This document shows, piece by piece, positions 1 through 8,151 of a stretch of DNA of 64,000 nt; the first letter of the stretch is position 1, and every line of letters starts with the position of its first letter. Where the stretch lies: assembly GCA_000961765.1 (NCBI GenBank), contig LADT01000035.1, forward strand, positions 1 to 64,000. The letters run 5' to 3'. A model generated the notes under the pieces. It had not been told where the DNA came from. It saw only the letters and a list, made by a program, of their open reading frames with translations, and made no database searches. Position numbers and translations under genes: made by a program. The DNA is from Clostridiaceae bacterium BRH_c20a (GTDB lineage: Bacteria > Bacillota > Peptococcia > Peptococcales > BICA1-8).

Positions 1-525
1 TATTTCAGCTATCTTTGCAAATCTCGTTTCCACTTGTTTTCCACCTCTAGTGTGGCAATTGTTTCCTTTGCCAAGTTGTTGTTATGTTACAGCCTTCCCT
101 CTGCGGACATTACTCCGTTTCCTCGGTACTATGCCGTAATCCGACTCCCTAGCTTTAACCCTTTTGTCTCGCTTGTTGTTTAGACTTGCATCGACATACT
201 CTCGCCGAGAGGGGCGCTAGGGTCTCCCACGTTCACACTAATTGACACTATCTAGCTCGCCATGGTCTCCGACCCCGGAGAAGCCTGATTACACTTGCCT
301 TTAACGCATAATCAGATTTTGTCTGCTGCTGGTTCCAACACATCGACCTTCTCATCGGGCTTACGGGGCTCAATCCCTTCAGCTTTCGCTTACGGCTCGC
401 TATCTCCCTTGCCTACGCTTAAACCTAAGATTACTCTTTTGGCTCCAAGGCTAGGTAATGGCGGTTGGCTATTCCTTACCATGTAACATTCGCAGTTACT
501 TCAATTAGTGCGCCTCGTGGCGCAC
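1..525 (-). mobile_element. Group II intron, 5' ribozyme part, cut by the window edge
   Basis: Read on the minus strand, the element begins at 525 with GTGCGCC, the GUGYG-type 5' end of group II introns, and goes straight into a short GTGCGCC/GGCGCAC hairpin. The next 500 bases are structured, G-rich and have no long reading frame, including a segment around 190-230 (GAGACCCTAGCGCCCCTCTC) that I associate with domain I-IV RNA of bacterial group II introns. The reverse transcriptase/maturase and the 3' end would lie beyond base 1. Recognition is from memory of such introns; no alignment was possible. The 63-codon frame at 295-486 on plus lies inside the RNA and is not taken as a gene. Confidence 0.68.
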
Positions 526-598
526 GAAACCGCCCCCTACAATACATGGACAATTTACGCTTTCTTTTATCAGTCTTATTCAGTAAATCTTTACAATT

Positions 599-964
599 TT
601 AGTTTTCAGGAGTAGTTCTCGTCCAGATATATGTGGACACAAAGCTGGCGATTATTAGAAGGATTATCCTAAGAGAGAGTTTATCAACTACAAATATAAT
701 AGAAAATCCTATTGTTAACCAAATTAAAAAGATTGCTTTCTTCTTGGCATTCATAGGTATACCATTGCCGGAAATATAATCTTTCACATAACAGGTAAGA
801 TACTTATTAGCAAGAACGAAATTATATAGTTTTCTACTGCTTCTTACGTAGCAATAAAGAGATAACAATAAAAATGGAGTAGTTGGAAATATGGGTAAAA
901 TAATACCAACGATTCCTAATCCTAAACTTATAGTGCCTATAATCGTTAATAATATCTTCTTCAT
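599..964 (-). CDS. YbaN/DUF454-family small inner-membrane protein
   Basis: This 121-residue protein has about three hydrophobic helices (residues 4-37, 75-92 and 97-113). It carries the family hallmark near the N-terminus: LGIVGIILPIFPTTPFLLLS, with the PTTPF turn between two membrane segments. The function of the family is unknown. The start is an ATG preceded by GGAGG at good spacing. The gene stands alone between the group II intron and the threonine-synthase-like gene. Its downstream end runs to within 75 bases of the intron, so the intron probably inserted just behind it. Family assignment is confident; biological role is not known. Confidence 0.8.
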   Translation of the reverse strand: MKKILLTIIGTISLGLGIVGIILPIFPTTPFLLLSLYCYVRSSRKLYNFVLANKYLTCYVKDYISGNGIPMNAKKKAIFLIWLTIGFSIIFVVDKLSLRIILLIIASFVSTYIWTRTTPEN

Positions 965-1072
965 TTTTACCTCCTATCTTCCATTGTATTTTTACAGTAT
1001 ATGCAAGATTATCCGCCAGATGAAAACCTATAGGGTTATATTTAATTACTCCACATATTTATACTAGAGCTA

Positions 1073-2215
1073 CTAATGAATACTATCCTTGAACGAGTCC
1101 ACTATTCCATCGATTTTGTCAGAAGCTTTTAAACCATTACCAGTTAATATAGTAACAGTAGTTTCTTTTTCTGAAATTTTCCCAAAACTATACAAGCGAC
1201 TTAGCCCTGCCAATGCAGCGGCAGTTGTAGGTTCAATATAATAACCAATTGAAGCTGCGTGAGTAAGTGCATCTACTATTTCTTTCTCTGTCACTATTTC
1301 AACATCGCCCTGGGAAGCTTTTATATTTTCAATAATTGCACTGGCTTTTATAGGTTTTTGTAGAGCGATACCTTCTGCAACGGTAGGGCTTGCTATAAAT
1401 TCTTTGTTAGCTTTATTAAACATAGAATAAAGAGGTGAGCAATTCTCAGCCTGAATACCAAATAATTTTGGAATACGGGAAATTTCTCCTGCTTGAAGCA
1501 GTTCTTCAAAACCTCTATACAATCCAAGTATAGAGCTTCCACCACCAACAGGTGCCACAATATTGTCAGGGATATCAAAGCCTAATTGTTCCCAGATTTC
1601 AAAAGCCATGGTTTTTGTACCTTCAATAAACATTGGATGCCAATTATGACTTGCATAAAAAACATCTTCCTCTTTTTTACTTTTTTCTATAGCGGTTTGC
1701 GCTACCTGATCACGGCTACCTTGTACAAGATTTATTTTTGCCCCATATAAACGTATTTGAACTAATTTGCCCCTTGATGTTGACTCCGGAACAAAAATAT
1801 CACATTCAATACCCGAAGCCGCAGAATAAGCTGCTACCGAAGCACCAGCATTCCCAGAGGAATCTTCTACAATCTTTTTAACACCTAGATTTTTAAGATA
1901 ATTAATCAAAAGAACAGTGCCTCGATCTTTAAAGGATCCCGATGGCATTAAATAATCTACTTTGAAATAATTTTGTATCCCCTTCCAATTCACTTTTGCT
2001 AATGGGGTAAAACCCTCTTGTAAAGTAACCGTTGAATCGTCTAGTTTAACGGGTAACGCTTTCTCATACCTCCATAAAGAATACCTTTCATTAATTATGT
2101 CATCTTTTTTTAATACCCCTTTTGTTTTTAAAATAAGAAAATTACTACATGAACATCTCCATACCAGTTCATTAATTAAATACTTTTTGCCACAAACATT
2201 ACAGTAGTAATGCAT
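1073..2215 (-). CDS. Threonine-synthase-like PLP enzyme with N-terminal zinc ribbon
   Basis: A fold-type II PLP enzyme of 380 residues. The N-terminus holds a CxxC...CxC zinc-ribbon-like knuckle (residues 5-25). The PLP lysine motif SGSFKDRG is near residue 93, the phosphate/carboxylate loop SSGNAGAS near 119 and a glycine-rich PVGGGSS cofactor loop near 223. This pattern fits the short threonine synthase family (O-phosphohomoserine to threonine). A homoserine dehydrogenase at 59835 shows the pathway is present in the organism. Related enzymes act on other substrates (threonine dehydratase, cysteate synthase), so substrate is inferred. The start ATG follows AGGGGGAG. The whole locus is duplicated, with a large deletion, at 7217-8038. 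Confidence 0.8.
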   Translation of the reverse strand: MHYYCNVCGKKYLINELVWRCSCSNFLILKTKGVLKKDDIINERYSLWRYEKALPVKLDDSTVTLQEGFTPLAKVNWKGIQNYFKVDYLMPSGSFKDRGTVLLINYLKNLGVKKIVEDSSGNAGASVAAYSAASGIECDIFVPESTSRGKLVQIRLYGAKINLVQGSRDQVAQTAIEKSKKEEDVFYASHNWHPMFIEGTKTMAFEIWEQLGFDIPDNIVAPVGGGSSILGLYRGFEELLQAGEISRIPKLFGIQAENCSPLYSMFNKANKEFIASPTVAEGIALQKPIKASAIIENIKASQGDVEIVTEKEIVDALTHAASIGYYIEPTTAAALAGLSRLYSFGKISEKETTVTILTGNGLKASDKIDGIVDSFKDSIH

Positions 2216-2468
2216 TTGAAAACTCCCCCTTTGAAATTCAATTTATTGCTGTATTTCTACTTTCCATTATAGATATTAGGCGTAACAATGCCATATTAAT
2301 AATTAACATTTCTTCTTTAATTTCCAAATTCCTACAAAAACTTTTCTCCATAATTCGACAAAATAAAAGCCCCGATTCTTAACCCAAAACCCATCCGCTC
2401 CAGACAGGTTTTGCTTCCTTGTTCACGAGGACAACATTTGCTTCCAGTCTTTTTAGAGACATAAAAAA
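2216..2468 (-). promoter_or_regulatory. Leader of the threonine-synthase-like gene, with hairpin and Spo0A-box-like site
   Basis: This 250-base leader is kept almost base for base in the second copy upstream of the broken gene (7786-8038). On the minus strand it has a stem-loop around 2384-2411, better paired in the copy (7956-7982, arms GTCCG/CGGAC inside AAAACC/GGTTTT), followed by TGTCGAA at 2360-2354, which equals the core Spo0A box. No T-box specifier/antiterminator (AGGGTGGNACCGCG) is visible. A regulatory role is inferred from structure and position only. Confidence 0.3.
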
Positions 2469-2711
2469 GCTGCGCTTTTGGCCATGTTTTGGTTCAATTT
2501 TGCAGCTTTATTTTCATTTGTCTTAGTGAAACCGACCGGGGTGTGTTGTGCCTTTACTTTTTAAATGTCCAATATCCGAGGTATACCTTTTGGGTGGCTG
2601 TGATTGCTGTAAACCAGCCAAGCTTCAAGCCTTCAAAGGTGTCCTTAAAGATCAACTACAGGGTTTCAAGGGGGCTCAAAAATACAATAGTATGAATTAC
2701 TTTACAACATC

Positions 2712-2957
2712 TCAAATTCCTTTAAATGGGAAATCGGGGATGTACTACTCTCCATATTTGTTCGCATCCAGAGCATTTATACTATTGCTCAATAAACCTT
2801 GCGTACTTCTTCTGAATAGGCACTTCGATTAAATCTCTATCTTTGAGAGAAGACCATCAACATATCTCTGAAACCTCTCAAACTCTCCTATAGAATAAAA
2901 TCCATCTATTTGCAAGTAACAGTACCGGCAGCTTTCTTCTTCATATGGCTTACACTC
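2712..2957 (-). pseudogene. Remnant of a small cysteine-containing protein
   Basis: On the minus strand one frame after a GGAG site gives a segment with SCRYC, IDGFYSIGEFERFQRYVDG and KIEI before a stop. After a one-base shift it continues with IEVPIQKKYARFIEQ, a stop, then YKCSGCEQIWRVVHPRFPI. The CxxCxQxWR ending resembles small immunity-type or zinc-binding proteins of Firmicutes, but I cannot name the family. At least one frameshift, one in-frame stop and no usable ATG make it non-functional. It sits just downstream of the broken BRO-type gene and may have decayed with it. Confidence 0.35.
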
Positions 2958-2994
2958 CTTTCGGGAGAGAATTTTACTTTATAGCAGAGCAATA

Positions 2995-3835
2995 CTATTT
3001 ATCTTTCAATTGCTTAGGCTTCCTGCCTTCAGTAAGTTCCTTGTAATTTTCCTTTGTAACAACTTTGGTTCCTGTTTTAGATTCAAGTTCTTTTCTTGCA
3101 TTCCCGACAATAGTTCCACCTTCATGCGCTGCTGTGAGATTCTCTATAAAACTGCATCCCGCCTTCTCGAAATTTCAGTCGTAGATGCCTCCCCAAGCAT
3201 AGTGAAAATCAATTCGAGGTCGGTCATGTGATCGCGGAGATTATCTATTGGTCTATACAATTCTTTATATTTTTTATATTCAGAAGGTGTCATACCGAAA
3301 GTGGCTCTGCTTATTTCGGCAGTTAAAATTGAATAATCTTTCTGCTCTTTGACTCCTCGTTTTTTCCATTCATCCGTTAGCTCATCACGGACCGCGATGC
3401 CACGCATACGTTTTTCAATCCAATCATCTCTGTACCCTTTCATTTTATAGGTTTCTCTGGCTCTTTGAGTGGCAAGCTCTGGATTTTCAATTTCTTCAAG
3501 CCTTTCATTTCCAACTTGAGCCAGCCAGCGTTTGAACGGCTCTGCTTTAGGAGATGGAATAGACTGAATGATTCTTAGCAATGTTGTTGCATCGGTAGCA
3601 TCGGTTTCCCTGAGTTTGCCGTCTTTCGCTTCCATTTTCAACTGTACGATTTTTTCGTACAGTTCGTCAAAACCTTCTTTTTTCAGCTTTCTTTTAAGAT
3701 CACTCCAATATCTTCTGGCGTTATAAGCTTCTGAAAGAATTTCCACAACATCAATTATTGAAAAATACCATTTTTGCTCATGTTCATTCCATTGAGACCT
3801 TATTTTTTTGATTCAAAGAGTTTTATATTGCTCAT
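2995..3835 (-). pseudogene. BRO-family / DinD-like protein, broken by two frameshifts
   Basis: The open part (3144-3746) encodes a BRO-type segment with RRYWSDLKRKLKKEGFDEL, the LK(R/M)-containing DNA-binding region of BRO proteins, and the C-terminal half typical of DinD-like proteins. The true N-terminus is an ATG at 3835 (MSNIKLFESKK), separated from the rest by a one-base loss in a run of seven A (3802-3808 on plus). The C-terminus (AAHEGGTIVGNARKELESKT and onward to 2995) is separated by another frameshift near 3145. Repaired, it would be about 278 residues, the usual length. BRO/DinD proteins occur in prophages and as DNA-damage-induced genes; here the gene is surrounded by transposon debris. 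Confidence 0.72.
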
Positions 3836-3887
3836 ACCCCCACATCCTTTACATTTTTCTCCATATTTTATCATATAGCTTTATCTT

Positions 3888-4631
3888 TTAATAGCACATA
3901 TGGTCTGTATCCATCTTATTCTTCATCATACCGTAAATGATATTCACCAGCCTTCGCATGATACAGACCAAGGCCTGGGATTTAGTCTTGCCCTCGCTGG
4001 TTTTGCGAAGGAAAAATGCTCTGAATATGGGGTTGTAAGGCTTTCTTTTTGTTGAAACAGACACCATTGTTACAGCAAAAAAGTAAAATAAGCCGTGCAG
4101 CTCACGGTTGCCCTGCTTGTTGCTCTCATCCCTGCCTTTGCCTGCAGAACTGAAGCTTTTCGGGGCGATTCCTGCAAAGCAGGCCAGTTTATTGGCATTA
4201 GGGAAACAACGTATGTCGCCTATTTCGGCAATGAGTTTGCTTGCTACTGCATTACCGACACCGGGCAGTGTGGTGAGCTTGTAGTCAAAGGCGCCAAGCA
4301 TTTTCTCGATTTCAGTATCAATTTGAGCCAATTCCACTGCCTGATGTTCCAAATCCCTGACAAGGCTTTGGGTGATAAAGTCTCTTGATTCCTGATAGTC
4401 GCGGATGGTATTGCCATCGTTTTGGACACATTCAAGAATCAATTCTGCCTTGCTTTTTAATATATTTGGGGAGATAGCTTTCAGTTCTCCCGTTAATTCT
4501 TCTACTGATTTATTGGTCAAGTGACCGGGTGAGGGATAGGTTTTCCAAAAGTGCAACGCCGTTTTCCGGTCTATTTCACAAAAGAATTTTCTGTAGCTTG
4601 GATAAGCGACTGCCACTTGCTGATGGACCAT
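3888..4631 (-). pseudogene. IS110-family transposase, C-terminal part only
   Basis: The 247 residues match the C-terminal Transposase_20 region of IS110 transposases: LTTLPGVGNAVASKLIAEIG, then FAGIAPKSFSSAGKGRD and KQGNRELH. A central coiled segment (residues 70-115) precedes it. The N-terminal DEDD (RuvC-like) nuclease domain, about 150 residues, is missing, so it cannot be active. The break coincides with TGTCTGGGGACGG at 4631-4643, half of the palindrome that flanks the REP-type elements here, which suggests the truncation happened at, or was produced by, such an element. Confidence 0.85.
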
Positions 4632-4733
4632 GTCTGGGGACGGCAGACTGTGTGAAAAGTAATAAAATTATGACATAAATCCACAAATATGTTAAAATAT
4701 GGACAAGAGCATCTTTAGAAAAGAGTAGATTTT

Positions 4734-5075
4734 ATGGGATATATAAAAGACGAGGAAAGACACTAGGGAATATTATTTCCAGAGAGTATTGATGAATATA
4801 TAGGTGAAGATAATGCTGTTCGTGTCATAGATGAATACGTTGAACAACTCAATCTTGAAGAACTTAAATTTGCTAGATTTACTTATGCAAAAACAGGAAG
4901 ACCACCAAAAAAGCTGGATAAGCATATAAAATATATAGAAGAAAAAACAGATAACTATTTGAGTGAACTTGATACAGAAGATAATCTCGAAATATCTGAT
5001 AGAAAACCTAATGCTGACGAGATTTAAAAAAAGGTTCAGGAACTTAAAAGCCGTAAAGATAAATACGAAGGATAA
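4734..5075 (+). pseudogene. IS1182-type transposase remnant with internal deletion
   Basis: A plus-strand frame starting MGYIKDE is interrupted by a stop, then continues FPESIDEYIGEDNAVRVIDE and QLNLEELKFARFTYAKTGRP, the N-terminal signature of IS1182-like DDE transposases. After GRP it jumps to PKKLDKHIKYIEEKTDNYLS, which in intact proteins lies over 100 residues further on, so the segment with the first catalytic Asp is deleted. Another in-frame stop follows DEI. The rest of the transposase is absent. Non-functional. Confidence 0.72.
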
Positions 5076-5080
5076 ATGGG

Positions 5081-5105
5081 GTTTCTAGGGACGGTCCTTT
5101 GACAC
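5081..5105. repeat. REP-like palindrome, copy 1
   Basis: A 25-base interrupted palindrome with outer arms GTTTC/GACAC and inner arms GGAC/GTCC around one base. It is the left boundary of the REP-associated transposase remnant (5106-5894) and is inverted relative to the copy at 5938-5962. One outer-arm base differs from the perfect copy at 22190-22214. Confidence 0.65.
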
Positions 5106-5894
5106 GCTTGGCATAAATACTCATTTTTTTCTTGCCCCTCATCCTCTGGGGCAACAGGTTTTTGTGATACCATTCTTTGCACAATTCCTCTGTTCAATCC
5201 CAAAAGGTCGACTATTCCTCGTATTAACAGCTGAGTTTTTTTTTTCGTAGGTTTAATATGACTTCCTGCAGATAATGACTATTACAATCAGTCTTTAAAT
5301 CAGTAATTGACAGGTTATTGTCCTTTAAGTATTTTTCCACCTCCAAGAATTATCCGTCTCCTGAAAAATAAAGACATCAGAATCATCTTCCTTTATATCT
5401 ATAAATTAATCGTCATTCTCCTTGTTGGAAAATTCCTTAAAATTTTCAATAGCTTTGTTTTTCTCCTGGGAAAATGAAGGGAGTATTTCCCAGGTATCTA
5501 CCAGGTCATTATTCTTATTATCCCTTTTACTTACATAATCAATAAACTGTTCCATGGATATTCTAAGATATCATTTACCATACCTGCCTGATAAGGATTA
5601 TTATGTATATATCTTACAACTGCCATTATATTTCTTATTAAAAAAGCAAGCATAAGTGGTATTAATTCTTTTCATTACACCTGCAATATTTTCTGTTCTA
5701 ATTAATAAATGAACATGGTTTATTCATTAAGCAATATCCATACAGGTCAAAAACTTCTTCTTTTTCTTTTCCCAAATGATACCTAATAGCTTCTTCCGGT
5801 CCCTGTCATCTTTGGAAATTTCCCTTTTCTCATTCCCCCGAATCATTACATGATAAAAACCAGACTGGCTTATTTGTCTACTTGTCCTTGCCAT
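5106..5894 (-). pseudogene. REP-associated tyrosine transposase (RAYT, IS200-like), decayed
   Basis: The N-terminus MARTSRQISQSGFYHVMIRG is typical of RAYT/Y1-transposases. A frameshift follows near residue 45 (KEEVFDLYGYCLMNN expected), then an extra A turns the HUH motif NNHVHLLI into an out-of-frame stretch at about 5715-5725. Later pieces, MAVVRYIHNNPYQAGMVNDI, a DTWEILPSFSQEKNKAIENF segment and the C-terminal helix-turn-helix-like LLIRGIVDLLGLNRGIVQRM, are all recognisable in different frames, with a deletion before MAVVRYIHNN. It is enclosed by the palindromes at 5081-5105 and 5938-5962, as expected for RAYT elements. Confidence 0.75.
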
Positions 5895-5937
5895 TAGATC
5901 ACCCCCCAAGAGTATTCTATCATGTTTTTATTATGTT

Positions 5938-5962
5938 ATGTCAAAGGACCGTCCCCAGACAC
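5938..5962. repeat. REP-like palindrome, copy 2
   Basis: Outer arms ATGTC/GACAC, inner arms GGAC/GTCC around a single C, with AAA and CCA internal loops. It forms the 5' boundary of the RAYT remnant and touches the VOC-gene fragment that begins at 5963. Confidence 0.7.
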
Positions 5963-6103
5963 ACCGAAGAGGTAATTGATACCTTTAATAAGTTAAAAGA
6001 AGATGGGGAGGTTTTGATGGAGCTTTCTCAACAGTTTTTTAGCCCTATGTATGGCTGGGTAAAGGATAAGTTTGGTATAGGGTGGCAAATTATCTATCAA
6101 TAA
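5963..6103 (+). pseudogene. VOC-family (PhnB-like) C-terminal fragment
   Basis: Directly after the palindrome, a plus-strand frame reads EEVIDTFNKLKEDGEVLMEL, then FFSPMYGWVKDKFGIGWQI and a stop. This is the C-terminal end of PhnB/YjdN-type vicinal-oxygen-chelate proteins (dimerisation strand with FFSPMYG.v.DkFG..W). The N-terminal two thirds are missing on the other side of the element, so it is a fragment cut off by the RAYT element or a linked deletion. No start codon or RBS. Confidence 0.6.
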
Positions 6104-6197
6104 AAAATCAATCCAATCATCGCTACGCTTCTGCAACCTTATCTAAGCTTTGTCTTATCATAATTAAATGGTATGCTTGTCCCAACTACGACATCAT

Positions 6198-6476
6198 CTA
6201 TTTTTCAATAATTAACCAATCATTCATATTACTTTGGTGGTCAAATTCTAAAGGTGTAATTTTTTCCAAAACTCCAAATTCAACAAGACATAAGCATTTT
6301 TTGTTCAATCTTTCAATTTGCTTTTCGGTCAAATTAAGTCTGCTTTGATTATCCATAATTATTTTAAATGATTCTTCTTTAGAAAGTTTAATATAGTTTT
6401 GAACTGCTTTCACTGTAGCCTTTGCAGAAATAAGTCCAGTTCCTTTTTTCATAAAGTACAGTGTTTCGCCCTCCAA
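6198..6476 (-). CDS. Hypothetical, possibly N-terminally truncated PUA/ASCH-like protein
   Basis: A frame of at least 92 residues. The pattern VLEGETLYFMKKGTGLISAK followed by a helix with LSKEE and a final strand KITPLEFD..SNMNDWLII resembles the second half of small PUA-like (ASCH/EVE-type) RNA-binding domains, but this is weak. The frame is open further upstream to about 6520 (KKRRHSRV) without an ATG; only TTG at 6476 is available and it lacks a ribosome binding site. It may therefore be a truncated gene, in keeping with the decayed surroundings. Confidence 0.35.
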   Translation of the reverse strand: MEGETLYFMKKGTGLISAKATVKAVQNYIKLSKEESFKIIMDNQSRLNLTEKQIERLNKKCLCLVEFGVLEKITPLEFDHQSNMNDWLIIEK

Positions 6477-6536
6477 AACTCTGCTGTGTCTTCGTTTTTT
6501 TAAAAAGTGATAATACTAACATCTGATTTATTAAGC

Positions 6537-7103
6537 CTAAATAGTCCTGGTCTGCATTAGTTCATTAGCCATTGATTTTGCTGCCTCGTAAATAGTTTTT
6601 AATTTATAGTCTTTATTTCTTTTTGTTACCCCAATAAAATCATATTTCAAACCCTTCACGTGGTCTACAAATTTTTCCATAGTTGTAAGACATGAAACAA
6701 CTCCATTTCCTGTCCCTCCGGCAGCCGCAATACAAACAAATGGTTTATTTGATAAATAGTGGCCCTCTTTTTTGAAAGCTTCACATCTCCTTAACCTATC
6801 AACGAAAGCCTTTGCACTTTCACTCATATCCCACCAATACACAGGGGTAACGAAAATAAAACCATCCATTTCGTTCATAGTAATATGGAGTTTTTGAAAA
6901 TCATCTTTCTGTTGGCAGACATTTTGATTACGACATGCACCCCAACCACGATCACATGCCTTGCACATAGCTATGTCCATTTCATTTAAATTTACCACAG
7001 TCGTGTCTACACCCGAAAAAACTGAGCCCAATCTGGCTTGTTCACCACATGCAGCCGTTAGGCCATCTTTGTTCGGACTACTTGTAATAATTAAAACTCT
7101 CAA
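6537..7103 (-). CDS. Flavodoxin-family NAD(P)H-dependent FMN reductase
   Basis: 188 residues with the flavodoxin-like FMN phosphate loop at the N-terminus (ITSSPNKDGLTAACGEQA), a cysteine cluster at about residues 47-64 (CKACDRGWGACRNQNVCQ) as in iron-sulfur flavoproteins and related reductases, and the isoalloxazine-binding TPVYWWDMS loop near residue 86. Likely a soluble cytoplasmic oxidoreductase that uses FMN; the cysteines could bind a cluster but spacing is not the classic ISF motif. Start is TTG with GAAGGGATG upstream. It appears intact although surrounded by broken genes. Confidence 0.8.
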   Translation of the reverse strand: MRVLIITSSPNKDGLTAACGEQARLGSVFSGVDTTVVNLNEMDIAMCKACDRGWGACRNQNVCQQKDDFQKLHITMNEMDGFIFVTPVYWWDMSESAKAFVDRLRRCEAFKKEGHYLSNKPFVCIAAAGGTGNGVVSCLTTMEKFVDHVKGLKYDFIGVTKRNKDYKLKTIYEAAKSMANELMQTRTI

Positions 7104-7216
7104 TACAAATCATCCCTTCATCAATGAATTAATTACTCCATTCTTAAACACTAATCATGCAATAAGGAGGATATTGTTTCCCTTTGCTTTTGACACTAAA
7201 TAAGAAGATTGCGCCC

Positions 7217-8038
7217 TTGTATTTTTACAGTATATGCAAGATTATCCGCCAGATGAAAACCTATAGGGGTTATATTTTAATTACTCCACATATTTATCCT
7301 AGAGCTCCTAATGAAAAACTATCCTTGAACGAGTCCACTATTCCATCGATTTTGTCGGAAGCTTTTAAACCATTACCAGTTAATATAGTAACAGTAGTTT
7401 CTTTATCTGAAATTTTCCCAAAACTAAGAATCTTCTACAATCTTTTTAACACCTAGATTTTTAAGATAATTAATCAAAAGAACAGTGCCTCGATCGGTTA
7501 AAGGATCACCGATGGCATTAAATAATCTACTTTGAAATAATTTTGTATCCCCTTCCAATTCACTTTTGCTAATGGAGTAAAACCCTCTTGTAAAGTAACA
7601 GTTGCATCGTCTAGTTTAACGGGTAACGCTTTCTCATACCTCCATAATGAGTACCTTTCATTAAATATGTCATCTTTTTTTAATACCCCTTTTGTTTTTA
7701 AAATAAGAAAATTACTACATGAACATCTCCATACCAGTTCATTACTTGAATATTTTTTGCCACAAATATTACAGTAGTAATGCATTGGAAAACTCCCCTT
7801 TTGAAATTCAATTTATTGCTGTATTTCAGCTTCCCATTATAGATATTAGGCGTAACAATCCCATATTTATAATTAACATTTCTTCTTTAATTTCCAAATT
7901 CCTACAAAAACTTTTCTCCATAATTCGACAAAATAAAAGCCCCGATTCTTAACCCAAAACCCGTCCGCTCCGGACAGGTTTTGCTTCCTTTTTCACGAGG
8001 ACAACATTTGCTTCCAGTCTTTTTAGAGACATAAAAAA
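7217..8038. repeat. Second copy of the 984-2468 segment, with internal deletion
   Basis: Bases 7217-8038 repeat 984-2468 in the same orientation at very high identity, including both flanks of the threonine-synthase-like gene. About 665 bases of the source (1190-1857) are missing, joined at AAAACTA/AGAATCTTC near 7432. The left end starts at TTGTATTTTTACAG in both copies and the right end stops in the A-run after AGAGACATAAAA. It lies about 4.7 kb from the first copy with transposon debris in between. Confidence 0.9.
7310..7785 (-). pseudogene. Threonine-synthase-like pseudogene (duplicate)
   Basis: The first 92 codons match the intact gene at 1073-2215 with few substitutions, up to DYLMPS. 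Then a small insertion/substitution at 7497-7509 shifts the frame before the PLP lysine motif, and the central part, including most of the catalytic domain, is deleted at about 7432. The final 40 codons are still recognisable down to about 7310. The start codon and RBS region are preserved, so a 95-residue zinc-ribbon-only peptide could be made, but no enzyme. Confidence 0.85.
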
Positions 8039-8054
8039 ACGGGCCAAAGGCCCG
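8032..8054 (-). terminator. Intrinsic terminator of the tricarboxylate operon
   Basis: On minus, stem CGGGCC/GGCCCG with a three-base loop is followed by seven T. It lies about 100 bases downstream of the isocitrate dehydrogenase stop and would end the operon transcript just before the duplicated segment. Confidence 0.8.
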
Positions 8055-8151
8055 ACTAAAAGTTCATCCTTTAATTTAACAACATAGTTAACCCGGAGGC
8101 CACATTTCCCCTCCACATTTTTACATTTAAATCTTGGAGGAATTCTAGTAT

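Noticed and set aside
295-486. 63-codon open frame on plus
   Set aside because: It lies antisense within the group II intron RNA and has no RBS or family similarity.
2216-2468. T-box or amino-acid riboswitch before the threonine-synthase-like gene
   Set aside because: No T-box sequence and no known riboswitch core was found; only a hairpin and a Spo0A-box-like heptamer.
2489-2832. Two overlapping plus-strand open frames
   Set aside because: They are antisense to the decayed small gene and its downstream flank; no RBS, no recognisable domain.
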